From assembly GCA_014058105.1 (NCBI GenBank), contig JACGCM010000933.1, positions 496,001-560,000 on the forward strand: 64,000 nt of DNA. Direction: 5' to 3'. Of this stretch, positions 50,290-61,543 are shown one piece after another; within the stretch, counting starts at the first letter, position 1; each line of letters begins with the position of its first letter. The position numbers and the translations under genes are program-made. The notes under the pieces are model-generated. The model was not told where the DNA came from, did no database searches, and saw only the letters and a list, made by a program, of their open reading frames with translations. Source of the DNA: Kingdonia uniflora. Its lineage: Eukaryota > Streptophyta > Magnoliopsida > Ranunculales > Circaeasteraceae.

Positions 50290-53200
50290 TATAGGAGACC
50301 AGCTGCATTGAGTTCTAGGGGCTTGGTAGAGGCTCTTCATCTTCCGACATTAAGTAATAAGAACCCTTATTTGTTTTATCGTAGACGACGAAGGGTCCTT
50401 CCCAAGATTCGGCTAACTTGCCGGCATTCTGAGGTTTCGAAGATTGATTGACATGTCGAAGTACTAGATCTCCATTGTCAAAACTTCTTGGTCGAACTCT
50501 CTTGCTGTAAGATTTTTGAAGTGAAGTGTGGTAGCGGCCAAGGTTGGCGATAGCTCGATCTCTGGTCTCATCGATCCATAACATGTTACACACAAGTTCG
50601 AACTCATTATCTTCGTCTGGGAGGTTAGGGTCTCGGGTGGGTACTTCAAAGTGAGTTGGTAGTACAGCTTCGGTCCCATATGTCAGGAGGAAAGGGCTGC
50701 ATCCTGTGGATTTTCTTGGTGTTGTGCGATAGGCCCAGAGGACGTATTGTAACTCTTGAACCCATCGTCATTTCTTTGCATCGACTCTCTTCTTAAGACC
50801 GTCGATAATTATTTTGTTGATTAATTCGACTTGACCGTTACCCAGGGAATAGTAAGGTGTTGAGGGTGAGAGAATGATGTTATGTTTTTTTAGGAAGTTT
50901 CTGAATTTACTACCGACAAATTGGGGACCATTTTTGCATTGAATCATATGGGGGCAACCGAAGCGAGTGATAATGTTTTCCCATAAAAATTTGATAACCT
51001 CTTCATCTCTGGTTCGGCAAAGAGGAACAGCTTCGACCCATTTAGTAAAGTAATCGATTGCAACGATGATGTTTTCTCTGCTACCCAAGGCTTTTAGGAA
51101 GGGTCCAATGAGATCGATAGCCCATCTTTTGAATGGCTAAGAAACTTGACTGAAATGGAGGTCCCAAGGGGGGCAATGGATGTCATGAACGTAACGCTGG
51201 TATTTGTCACATTGTTTTGCAGAGTCCGAAGCTTGCTTTTTTTATCGGGCCAAAATAATCCTTGGGTAACAGCTCGAAGGGCAATAGAATGACCAGCAGT
51301 ATGAGCACCGTAGGCTCCTTCGTGAAATTCGGCTAAGATTTGAGAGGCTTCGGCTTGGGATATGCATCAAAGAAGGACGCCATTTGGGGATTTGCGATGT
51401 AATTGGTTTTTGTGGATAGTATATCTGTGGAAATCTTCTAGAACAGAGCGTTTGGCTTTGGGATCTTCAGGGAGAGTAGCTTTGTTGAAGTAGTAAAGAA
51501 ATGGTGTTCACCAATCATTTAGATCGTGACTCTCACTCCGAGTATTGAGGGTATTGATTTCCATCTAGACGATACTTGAACGTTTGAGTACTTCGATATG
51601 GAGTGTCCGTGATTCTAATTGTCCGAGCATAGCTGCTACGTAGGCGAGGGCATCTGCATGTCTATGTTCTCCTCGAGGGTAATGTGTGATTGTGGATTTT
51701 TCGAGGAACCGGTCCATGTGCTGTCGCACAAAAAGAGCGTAATCAGACATGCGACCGTTAGTTTGGTATTCTCCTGTGTAGTGTCTCTGACAAGTTGGGA
51801 ATCTGTAAAAACTGCAAGTTAGGGAATGCCAAGGTCGAGTGCGAGGCCGAGGCCGTAGATCAAGGCTTCATACTCTGCTTCGTTATTAGAACATTTGAAG
51901 GCAAGTTTGACAGCTTTTTTTATGCGATCATTAGTGGGTATTACCAAGACAATACCAATTCCTTAGCCATTAGGTCCTGCTGATCTGTCTGTGAATAAAC
52001 GCCAACTAGTGAGAGGGTCCCAAGGATCAACTATTTCAGGTTGGTCTTTTGTTAAATCATCTTCATGTTCTTCCCAATCAACATCTTTGACTGGGAAGTC
52101 AGCTAGAAAGTCTGCTACTGCTTGGCCTTTCTGGGATATTCGCTTCTCGAAGGTAATGTCGTGTTTGCCAAGATATACGAACCACTGTTGCACTCGTCTC
52201 GATTTTTCTTTTTTGCTGAGTACTTCTCGAAGGGGACAACTGGTAATAACACGGATGGGATGAGCTTGAAAATATTGTTTGAGCTTACGGGCTGAATAGA
52301 CAAGTGTGAGGATTAAATGCTCGAGTTTTGAATATTGAGTTTCTGCGGGGGTTAGGGTTTTCCTGATGAAATATATAGGTTTTTCGATATTGGAATCAAG
52401 TCTAATAAGAACTGAAATGAGAAAAGTTTTTGTGGCAGCAAGGTATAAAGAGAGTATTTCCCCTTCGATAGGTGTGTTGATGATTGGTGGATGGAAAAGA
52501 TAAGTTTTGAGTTCAAGGAAGGCTTGTTCGCACTCCAGGGTCCAGTCGATCTCAAGATTGTTTTCCTTTTTTGCTTTGTGGACGCCTTGATCGCGCAGGA
52601 GGGAAAAGAGCCAGGCACATCGATGTGAGGATTTATAAATAAAACGATTGAGGGCGGCTATCCTGCCCGCCACTTTTTGGACGTCTTTTTTGGTTCGGAG
52701 CGAAGGCATGTCCATGAGGGCTTGAATGTGGGTGGGGTAAATCTCTATCCCGCGTTTACTGATAAGGTGACCCAAAAATTTTCTGGATGACACGCCAAAA
52801 TGGTACTTATCTGGGTTGAGTTTCATATTATACGTGCGAAGTATTGAGAAGATTTCTTAGAGGTCTTGGATATGGGTGTTTTTCTGAAGGCTCTTGCATA
52901 ACATATCGTCGATGTAGACTTCGACAGATTTGCTAAGCAAGGGATTAAACATGGATGTGACAAGGCGTTGGTAGGTAGCACCGGTATTTTTAAGACCGAA
53001 GGGCATAACATTGAAACAGTAAAGGCCTTGATCAGTTATAAATGAAGTTTTAAGTTGATCTTCGGGGAGGAGGGGTACTGATTGTAACCCGAAGCCGCAT
53101 CCATCATAGATAGGCGCTCATGTCCAGCAGTGGCGTCAAGGAGTACTTAGATAGTTGGGAGGGGGAAACTGTCCTTTGAAGTGTGCTTGATGAGGTCTGT

Positions 53201-54231
53201 GAAGTCGACGTAAATTCTGATCTTGCCATTCTTCTTAGGCGCTGCCACGATGTTTGATATTTAGTCCGCGTACTTGACTTCTCTGATAAAGCCAGTGGCT
53301 ATGAGCTTATCAACTTTAAGGTTTACAGCTTCTCGAAGTTGTGGTACCAGTGTACACTTCTTTTGTTTTAATGTTGTAGAATTAAGGATGAGATCAAGGT
53401 GGTGGCAGGGCAAGTTGGGGCTGACACAAGGCATTTCTTAAAATGTCCATGCGAAGATGTCTTTATTTGTTCGAAGGAACTTGGAAAGTTTGAGGCGTTC
53501 TAACTTGTTAAGGAGGGTTCCAATAAATTTACCCCAACCAAAACCGTCGAGCTCGATATAAACAGTGGGTTCGATGGGTTGGGTGGTATCTGTCGAAGTT
53601 GAAGGGATAGAAAGATGTTGTGATTGCTATGGGCGACTGACAAGTTTTCGGGTTTGGTCGATCTCTGGGTGCTCGCATGAGCGGGCAAGGCATTGAGATC
53701 CTTTCAAATTCCAAGTACCCTCGTGATTACTGAATCGAAGGGTCTGATGCTAGGTTGAAGGTATAGCTCGCATGGCATGAAGCCAATCTCGTCCGAGTAT
53801 ACCGAGATATTCAGACTTCTTGTGAATGACGATGAAGTTGGTTTGAAGGGTAATGGGACATGTAGTGATGGGTAGACTGATACGGCCAACAGCGACTTCT
53901 GTTGATCCATTGAAACCTTTTAGTTTGATGTTGGCAGCGGTTATGAGGTATGTTTTATTCATGGTTTGGATTGTTTGGAGAAAGAGGACATCAGTTGCGC
54001 TCCCCGTATCTATGAGCATTGAATGGAGAACGAGGTTCTCGATCATAATCATGATGACTAATGGATCGGAATGGGGGAACCGGACATGTAAGGTGTCACA
54101 GTCGTTGAAAGAAATACCTTCGAGTCGAGAGTGAGAGCTTGATTCTGGCAGGAGGGTAGGAAATTTCTCTTGATAGGTGAGCTTGTAACATTCTTCGATG
54201 CGCTTTTGTTTGCTCTTGGAATGCTCACTAA
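50290..54231 (-). pseudogene. pol of element B: PR, RT, RNase H, aRH, integrase
   Basis: Read on the minus strand. Protease DTGSATDVLF has its Asp near 54010. In the RT, VYIDDMLCKS is near 52900 and KLNPDKYHFGV follows. RNase H is about 52130-52480 (QYFQAHPIRVI, then VADFLADFPV). The archaeal-type second RNase H is at about 51600-52010 (FTDRSAGPNG, NNEAEYEAL, YPRGEHRHADALAYVAA). In the integrase core (50768-51088), IDYFTKWVEAVP gives the first Asp, but the second reads CKNGPQF, with Lys in place of Asp (codon near 50933), and GQVE gives the Glu. The C-terminus is at 50315-50593. The longest open stretch is 287 codons (51963-52826). Several stops and frameshifts make it inactive. Confidence 0.88.
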
Positions 54232-55870
54232 CTATGTTGTTGTCTTCGATGAAATTGATTTTGTAAATGTGCACCTCGGCTGGGCCAGCAGTAGGAGTGG
54301 ATAGAGATTTGAGGTAAGACCCATCGAGGTAGCTTGGATGATCAGCAATATACTGGTGCAAACGTCTTACTCTGAAGATGAGTTTGAGAGAGCGCTGAAG
54401 GGCGAAACATTTATTGGTATGGTGACAGTTGTATTTGTGATTGCTGCAATAAGACTCGCCTGGTCTGACTTCGATTGGTAAAGGGATACGCCAAATGGGG
54501 TCCGCCTGTATGTATGGTAAAAAGGTACTGAGGGGGGCAGTTAGTATAGGAAAAATAGGCTTTGGTCCCTTCATGCGAGCTTCAGCACTGTTATCAAAGC
54601 TAGGGCATTTATTGCTCTCAGTCTCCTATGAGATGGGGGCGATCAGGGGTGTAGGAGTAGAAAGGGGGTATTGCCAAGGTTTATTGAAGTTTATGGTGTG
54701 CGAAGGCCGGCTCTGTTTGTGGGAGTCTTGAAAGCGCTCGAGATCGATATAGCCATTAACCTTCGAGAGCATCTCTTCGAGTGTTTGAGGGTAGTGGAGG
54801 ACTAGGTGCTCTTTTACTCGACTGTGATCGGGCAGAGCATTCGAATATGCCAGAATAGCATTTGCGCAGTCGAGGTTCTCTATTTTTTGGGATTCGTCTA
54901 GGAATCTCCTTGTAAAGACTTTGAGGGTCTCATTGCTGGATTTTCTAAAATTGAATAGAGCATCAACTCTGACCTCTCTGTCCTTGTGGAAAGCAAACTG
55001 GGCGATGAAAAGCTGTGATAGCTGCTCGAAGCTTTGTTTGCTTAAGGGAGTCTACTGTCTATGTTGTTGACTTCGATGAGCTTGACTCTATAAATGTGCA
55101 CCTCGGCTGGGTCAGTAGTAGGGGTGGATAGAGATTTGAGGTAGGACCCATCTAGGTAATTTGGTAGATCAGCAATATACTGGTGCAAATGTCCTGCTCT
55201 GAAGATAAGTACGAGAAAGCGCTGAAGGGAGATGCATTTATTGGTATGGTGACAGTTGTACTTATGGTTGGCGCAGCAAGGTTCGCCTGGTCTGACTTCG
55301 ATGAAGAAAGGGATACGCCAAATGGGGTCTGCCTGTATGTGTGGTAAAAGGGTAATGAGGGGGACAGTGAGTGTAGGTAAAATAGGCCTTGGTCGCTTCT
55401 TGCGAGCTTCGGTGTTGTTATCAATGAAGGGGCGTTTGCGGCTCTCAGTCTCCTGTGAGACAGGAGCGATGAGGGGTGTAGAAGCAGAGTGGGTATGTTG
55501 TCGGGGTTTATTGAAATTTTTTATTTGCAAAGGATAGCCCTGCTTGCGGGGACCCTTGAAGGCGCTCGAGATCGATATAGCAGTTGACCTTCGAGAGCAT
55601 CTCTTCGAGTATTTTTGGTTTGTGGAGGACTAAGTACTCTTTTACCCGGCTGTGGCCAGGCAGGGCATTTGAATATGCCCAAATAGCATTTGAGCAGTCG
55701 AGATTCTCTATTTCCTGGGATTTGTCGGGAAATTTTTTGGTGAAGGCTTCGAAGGTCTCACTGCCAGATTTTCTGAAATTGAAAAGAGTGCCGACTCTGA
55801 CCTCTCTGTCCTTATTGAAGGCGAACTGAGGGATAAAAGGTTATGAAAGTTGCTCGAAGCTATGAATCGA
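54232..55870 (-). repeat. 827-bp tandem duplication within gag of element B
   Basis: 54232-55058 and 55059 to about 55870 are direct repeats offset by 827-828 bp. Anchors are CTATGTTGTTG near 54232/55059 and TGCTCGAAGC at 55023/55851. Each unit contains the capsid C-terminus and a full zinc knuckle (C..HKYNCHHTNKC). The two copies have diverged, so the duplication is not recent. Confidence 0.85.
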
Positions 55871-56734
55871 GCCATTTGGGAGATTGTGGTACCAACGAAG
55901 AGGATTATTGGTAAGGCTCGTTAGAAAAATGCGACATAGTAGGTAGTCAACCATAGAGTAGAGGCTCAGGGCATTTTGGAATTCGAGGATGTGGGATTTA
56001 GGGTCTGTGCTACAGTATTTGCCAAGTTTGGGAGCACGAAAGTTATAGGGTATTTCGATAGCCAAAAGTTTTGGGCAGATCAGGTTATTAAGGCAGCTCC
56101 AAGAGTCGGTAGCTGGACTCGTGGTAACGTGAATTGCTGGTTGTATTTTGTGGTCGAAGTCCTATTGGGTAACGTATGCAGGATGAGGAGGAGATTGATG
56201 AAGTCGAAGGCCGTTGGGTCGAGTATGTGGTATAAAATCAGTGTTGTGTTCCCCGAGCCGTTCTCGAGCAGGACAGTGTCTGGGGTTTCTGGAGGAGTGA
56301 AGGATTGAGTCAGAAGAGTCTTTTGTAGGATGAATCCCGAAATGGATAGAGCCGGCTGGGGGAATGGTACGGGGAATACCTTCAGCCCTGTTATTAGCTG
56401 GGGGTAACTCGAGGTTTTCTGGAGGGCCTAGGCGGGTACGGGCAGATACGTTCGATGGGCCGGGTGCCTGGGACGGACGAGCGGGTTCTAAGGGCTGTAA
56501 TCTATGTAGGTGTCAAACGGTGTTGCCCAGGTCATCTATCGCTCGGTTCTGCCTATTTTCGTCATCGAGACGGCGATTCCGTTTGGTTTCCAATGCCAAA
56601 CGGAGGCTTTCTCGATCCTGATTCAGTTGGTTCTGGTGGCGCTCATCTGCCTGAGCGACTTGTTAAGATAATAAGGCTATTTGAGCAGCGACTCCGTTAA
56701 TGGAATTCCTGCCTGGGTGGAATTGGAACGGCAT
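54240..56734 (-). pseudogene. gag of element B with duplicated nucleocapsid part
   Basis: The start is the ATG at 56734 (MPFQFHPGRN). A Gln/Arg/Asp-rich coiled coil comes first (56500-56690), then a Pro-rich linker (56340-56470). The Retrotrans_gag capsid domain follows at 55841-56065 (IPYNFRAPKLGKYCSTDPKS, LTNNPLRWYHNLPNGSIHSF). Then come two copies of the capsid-end and zinc-knuckle region (see the duplication). The usual Tat gag has one. Frames are interrupted by several stops. No cleavage site can be assigned. If the duplication arose before inactivation, the particle protein would have had two nucleocapsid units. Confidence 0.75.
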
Positions 56735-56808
56735 ATGGGTGTCATTGAGGGTAATTTGCTGAAGTGGAAAACAAAAGGAGGTGAAATAGGAAGGGAGATT
56801 GGTAGGAT

Positions 56809-56830
56809 GGGAACCACAGACGGCGCCAAT
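56809..56830 (-). other. Primer-binding site of element B
   Basis: On the minus strand, ATTGGCGCCGTCTGTGG follows the last base of the 5' LTR. It is the same site type as in element C and is better preserved. Confidence 0.85.
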
Positions 56831-57635
56831 TGTAGGGAGCTAGCTCTGCTCAGAGGGGGAGTTAGTTCTCATAACGTAGAATCTATCTTTAGTCAGAGGA
56901 TACAAGCAATTGGTCTAAATAAGATCTATCTAAAGACAAATACTTGCATAGAGGCTCGAATGTGACTCTCTATAACCTCTTATGAGGATTTTTAAGACAG
57001 ATTATATTACTGAAGAGTAAAAAACAGGGTTCGAGTATAGGGTGGTCGAAGGTAAAATACAAGAGGCTGGATATCATTTTTCTAACCCCTGTTTGGTTTC
57101 CCCTCTTTGCTATTTATAGAAACACAGAGAGCCGAGTCACCAAGTGTGGGTCAGGCTTACATGATTACACTGTCAGAAAATCCCAGCGAGTTATGGGCGC
57201 CGGTCTTGTTGGTACTATTACAGTAATATTTATTGGTGATGTCTCTGAACGGCGCGGTGGTTGGACCTTTCACTGTAAATAAGCGAGCCAATCAATGCGC
57301 TGTCTTATCTGATGAGGTAGTTGTCTGTCTTGTCTTGCTTCGACCGTGTGTTAGTGAGTTCGAAGGGTTTCTGCTGTAGGATGTTAATTCGTTCTCAAAG
57401 CTTTGTCTGGTGAGCTGGCTGTCTGTCTTATCATACTTTGACCATATGTAGATATGGTCGAAGGATATCTGCTGTAATGTACTGATCTGTCCCCGAAGCA
57501 TTGTCTGGTGTCAAAGGTTTTTCTCTGGGGGATCTCGGGGGAGCATGCTTTAGGGATTGAGTGGGCTTCGATACGTTTGAGTAGGCTATGAGTGGGCTTC
57601 GACCGTCTGTCGAAGGCTACTAGTAGGCTACTACA
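56831..57635 (-). repeat. 5' LTR of element B (805 bp)
   Basis: In sense it opens TGTAGTAGCC and ends CTCCCTACA. A TATA box (CTATAAATAG) lies near 57108-57118 on the minus strand. It is longer than the related A LTR because of a 98-bp internal tandem duplication. Confidence 0.92.
57308..57503. repeat. 98-bp tandem duplication in the B 5' LTR
   Basis: Units 57308-57405 and 57406-57503 are equal in length and about 75% alike by eye. Both start TCTG(A/G)TGAG and contain GTCTGTCTT and CTGCTGTA. The A-family LTRs at 2347-3079 and 3081-3627 have one unit. Confidence 0.8.
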
Positions 57636-57659
57636 ACATATATATCCCATACATCTCTA

Positions 57660-58134
57660 CTAACCTTCAGAATCCGAGTAGGAATCTACAGTAGCGCCGA
57701 ACCTCTCCCTTACAACATTGTTGTATAGCCACCTATCTGATCCAGTATTTGTTACTTTCCTCGACTGTTGATTGCCTTCAGACAACTCCTTATCAAATCC
57801 CCTAAAAAATTTGCGTCTCTCTCTCTGTGCTCTCCAAATTTTCTGAAGTTGAAAAACGTTTGAATGATTAGGAAGAAGCACTATATATCCTTTCTCTCTT
57901 TAGCAGCTGGCCATTATTGTGCCTCACACGACCCGTCCTAAGTTTTGGAACCGATGCGTCCTTTCCACTTTCCATGTCAGACGTCTTGTACCTTTTCGAT
58001 AAAGCAGACATTCCCTCATTACCCCTACCCTCATTTTCAAAGATAACAAAATTTTCAAAATTATTCAAAATATTTATCACAGCAGTTTTCAAACGGCATT
58101 TGCAACTATAGAGGATCCCATTAGTTTGCATCAT
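57660..58134 (-). pseudogene. Antisense ORF aORF4, element C copy
   Basis: It starts at 58134 (MMQTNG) and reads through a Cys/Lys-rich part and SGKDASVPKLR...NNGQLLKRER to a stop at 57868. It resumes in another frame (57660-57881) with EGNQQSR, RWLYNNVVRERF and DSYSDSEG before TAG. The element D copy matches both halves, so a short intron or a frameshift links them. No domain is recognised. Element B inserted just past its 3' end. Confidence 0.5.
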
Positions 58135-58294
58135 TTTCTGTTCACATTCAACAAACTTATTTTTATATACGCATTTTTACAACATTACATCTGAAACAAA
58201 CTTAATAACCTGGAACACCACATCCGATCACGCCACCACTCAATCAGCCATCTTCAAATTCAATCTCAACCTTAGCAATCAATTTAACCATTTC

Positions 58295-58525
58295 TTATCG
58301 AGCTGCGGGTTCTAGCATCAACACACGAAAACATACCTCATAGAAATATCAAGCATACTCGCGTTCCCTACTCCTTATATCTAATCCTTTGAGTTGATAC
58401 TCCCTCACTGGTAACTCAGCATCATAGCCAAACTCACCAAAAATACTCTCCCGCACTTCAGCTATCTTTATAGCCAGTCGTCCTTCTGCAGCATGACGAA
58501 TCCTCTGAGGATGAGTCTGTACCAT
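58295..58525 (-). pseudogene. Antisense ORF aORF3, element C copy
   Basis: The ATG at 58525 opens 76 codons: MVQTHPQRIRHAAEGRL, EVRESIFG, FGYDAELP, LKGLDIRSRERE, YFYEV and LEPAAR. One in-frame TGA lies before YFY. The D copy (20476-20703) matches at nearly every block. A TATA box stands about 30-40 bases upstream. The small, charged product has unknown function. Confidence 0.6.
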
Positions 58526-58552
58526 CCTAACTTTACCTTCACAATCTTCCTT

Positions 58553-58566
58553 CCCCTTTTTATATG
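58553..58566 (-). promoter_or_regulatory. TATA box upstream of aORF3 (element C)
   Basis: The minus strand reads GTCATATAAAAAGGGG. It resembles the GGTATAAAAAGGG before the B and A counterparts. Distance to the ATG is about 30-40 bases, implying a very short leader. Confidence 0.5.
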
Positions 58567-59392
58567 ACTTTGACGCGCTTCCTTCTCAAAAAGTGATTTT
58601 TACCTTTTATCTCGCAACAAAAACCCAAGAATCTTGAGGAAAATATTTAAACTTATCTCTACTTTCGAGCTTATCCATTATATTATTTTTTAGGTCAAAC
58701 ATATTCTGTCTAGATTTATTATTCTACCGAATTCTAATAGATCAAATTTTTGCAGTGATAAAATCTTAAAAAATTTGCCTCCAACATTTTTACTGCACAC
58801 TACAGACTCTACTTATTTCGCAACATTAATTCTCCCACGGATTTCTCTCAATTCGAGTAAGGAGAAACAATATTTTCTTATATTCGTGCATTCTTCTCAC
58901 ATTCAAGCTCAATTTCTATATTATCTATATCTACAATAACGCTGGAGGTCGAATGTCAAATTTTATTCATATAAGCAACTGTTACACATGTTTTTACAGA
59001 TAACAAGTCTTTTAAAAATCAGGTTCAGGTACAATGCCAGTACATAAATCTGACCAACACAACCATCAGGTACTTTACAGATAGCAAGTCTTTCTAATGT
59101 TTTTTAAGTAACAGATTGTTCAAACATTCTGGCACTTCAAGTCCTTCAGTTCGTCCCGCTTCAGTGATTTTTCACCCTGATGCAAAGAAGACATTGGACG
59201 CAACAAAAAGCTTCCCTCGCATGAGTCAGGTCGAAGTCCAGTCGAACTTCAAATGGAAACTATGCAAACAGTAGACTCAGTGCTGGCATCCACTAAGCCA
59301 AATGAAGGTCTTCTGGGCGCCAAAACACGATGGAAATACGTCAGCAGACTCCCACTTCTAATCCTCCTCCTCCACTGCCATCAATGCCTCTC

Positions 59393-59665
59393 TTATAACC
59401 ACCACCACCAAAGAGTTGGTAGAGATGAAGAGGGCCCAAGCTTAAAATCCATGGTGATACAAGAGATCAGCATAACTACCCTGCAGTTACACCTACCCTT
59501 GCATATGAGGCCCAAACATTCCTCCTCCGACATACCTTGATAAATCGGAGGAACATGAGCAGGAATAGACAACTCCAGAGATTGGTCACCAAAGTACTCT
59601 AACTTCAACCTCTGCGTTTCAGTAGCTATCCTATCATCAAGAACCATCCTCTGAGTCTTCACCAT
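59393..59665 (-). pseudogene. Antisense ORF aORF2, element C copy (internally deleted)
   Basis: The start is set at the MVKT methionine (59665) because D starts MVKT and because an upstream in-frame ATG (59710) would lie at or before the expected transcription start. LKLEYFG, LSIPAHVPPIYQGMSEEE and a Trp-rich end match D. The central domain seen in A, B and D (YLW.RL...RYLFL) is missing, consistent with an in-frame deletion of about 35 codons. The frame itself is open. Confidence 0.55.
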
Positions 59666-59722
59666 TTCTTTGCAAATTTCAAAGAGTTGTGCATGCAGAC
59701 ACTGCTTCAAAGATTTACTACA

Positions 59723-59740
59723 GGTACTATTTATATAACC
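59723..59740 (-). promoter_or_regulatory. TATA box upstream of aORF2 (element C)
   Basis: The minus strand reads GGTTATATAAATAGTACC, sharing ATATAAATAGTAC with element D. It is 58-75 bases upstream of the conserved MVKT start. Confidence 0.6.
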
Positions 59741-59982
59741 CTACATTTATTTTGTAGGTACGTTTTCCCAAGCATCATCATTTATTACAGACGCGACTAT
59801 TCAATCTCAAACGTCACATACATCATATTCCACATCATCATTTAATACCCATCACTTCCCAATATCGCATAACTGCCATATCGTCAACACCATCATTACT
59901 ACATTTTGAATTTCAAAATTTCAACCCACATACCTATTACAATCATTTTCTTTTGCAACCAAAGCCACTCGTGACTTTGGTT

Positions 59983-59995
59983 ACGAGGAGGCGAT
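59983..59995 (+). other. Polypurine tract of element C
   Basis: ACGAGGAGGCGAT lies directly before the TGTAGGG of the 3' LTR. Confidence 0.8.
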
Positions 59996-60605
59996 TGTAG
60001 GGACATATCCCTCGATTTCATCTAAATCGAGTTGTCGCCAGTTTGAATTACCCCCGTCTCAAGCTCACGCATTTTTCAGCATAACTTCTCCAATCAATAT
60101 TTCAACCTACCCCACAAACTAGCGAAGAGCGTGGGTCGAGCTCAAATCAGAAAACCTGAACAAGTCAAAGACATTTGTCTCTCATGAACTCTTCAGTTAC
60201 TCAGTCAATCGCCACTAACCACATTGTTCAGAAAACGTGCTCCAGCACGATGAAGAGTTGCGGAGAAGGCCTATATAAAGAGAAAGTTCAAGAAGAGACA
60301 GGACCAGAAAAATTACATAAGAAATCACTTGTCTAGATTCTCTAAATATTCAAGCTTCTTAGTTACAAGATTCAAGCATTTCTAAACTTAGAGATCACTT
60401 GTAATAAGATACATTCTTCAATCACTAAAAATACTTTTACCAAAAATCCTCCACTCGAGGTCATGGTTTTTTACCTATTAAGAGGTTTTCCACGCTAAAA
60501 TCTACTTGTGTCATTTTCTTATTTGTCATTAGAATATTGTTACAGGTTCATTGGTGTAATAGTTAATTTTAAGCCATTCTGAGCTTACAAAATTTTGCCA
60601 TCACA
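59996..60605 (+). repeat. 3' LTR of element C (610 bp)
   Basis: It runs from TGTAGGGACA to GCCATCACA and is followed by the TTACC target duplication (60606-60610). It is homologous along its whole length to 32519-33130. Confidence 0.95.
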
Positions 60606-61380
60606 TTACCATAGGGTGGTAACCTATGTAACAACATACAACCAAGTTATAAATCCAATTGCAGACTCGTCAGACTGGGGAGAAGTATTTTACTTTTTCC
60701 CTTATATTACTAAATTATTGATATCTCTTGATTTTCATAATACTAACATTTACTCTTATGAAACAACCTATAAGAGTTATCAGACCACCACCATTATTTA
60801 GACCAGCAAGGAGATCTAGAACACTAAGGAGAAGATATGCAGATGAGATAAATGGTGTGGTGAGACAACCATGAAGATGTAGTAAGTGTTAAGCATTTGG
60901 GCACAACAACAGAACTTGTAAAGGTCAACCTACAAAAAATCCAATCATGGGGAGAGGATGAGCAAAGGCATACTGATTAGACATTGAATTTAGGACACCT
61001 TCAACAAGGGGGAAGGGGACAGGGAGAGGGACTGGTAGAGGAAAAGGGAAAGCATCTAAACCATCACAGTCACCTCAACTTTCAACATCTATTCCAACTC
61101 CTTTATCACATAATACTACTCAACCATCACAACCACAACAGAATAATGCCACTCAACCATCACAATAATCTCAACCATCATAGTCATTTTAACCATCTCA
61201 TTCAACTGGTCTGCATTTTAGACTACCTCGGCAAGATCCTAATGCTAAAAGAAAACATGGTGGATATAGAGCCACTTAGACATCTAAAGGGTTTGCACAT
61301 TGGTTTGATACTTCAGGGCAAGGAGAACCATCTAATAGAATGACTAACAAAGTTGTACCAGTTAGGGCCTCTTGAAGAAT
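60606..61380 (+). pseudogene. MULE transposase, 3' part with CCHC zinc knuckle
   Basis: This continues the last exon broken by element C: H.RVVTYVTTYNQVINPI, DSSDW, then RPARRSRTLRRRYADEI and a zinc knuckle C.KC.AFGHNNRTCKG (second-last Cys-flank codon mutated to a stop). A Gly/Arg and Pro/Ser/Gln-rich tail ends near KVVPV. These are standard C-terminal landmarks of MuDR-type transposases. Several stops are present. Confidence 0.85.
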
Positions 61381-61543
61381 TTGATCATTTTGCAGCTAAC
61401 TATTTCAATGTTACATTTGTGAGTGCACATAACTTATGAGTTTAAAAATGGTAATGTTTAACTGTCATTTGTAAAACAAATTGCTATGTATTTACTTATT
61501 TAAATATAGCATTTCTGAAGTATATAAAAGCACTTTTATATCA

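Larger units (their letters stand above)
43639..57635 (-). mobile_element. Ty3/gypsy (Tat-like) retrotransposon B, nested in C
   Basis: B is 13,997 bp, flanked by the target duplication ACATA (43634-43638 and 57636-57640). The 5' LTR is at 56831-57635 and the 3' LTR at 43639-44219, both read on the minus strand. Gag-pol runs 56734 to 50290. The 44.2-50.2 kb part holds plus-strand (antisense) genes and a 193-bp tandem array. It belongs to the same LTR family as element A. It inserted about 20 bases beyond the stop of aORF4 in element C. Confidence 0.93.
32519..60605 (+). mobile_element. Ty3/gypsy (Tat-like) retrotransposon C, interrupted by B
   Basis: C is bounded by 610-612 bp LTRs and a TTACC target duplication. 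It contains a primer-binding site, gag, PR-RT-RNaseH-aRH-IN, a 161-bp tandem array, the antisense genes aORF1, aORF4, aORF3 and aORF2, and a purine tract. Without element B (43639-57635 plus one TSD copy) it is about 14.1 kb. The extra RNase H domain and the antisense genes place it with the Tat group of chromodomain-less Ty3/gypsy elements. All frames are broken. Confidence 0.92.
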
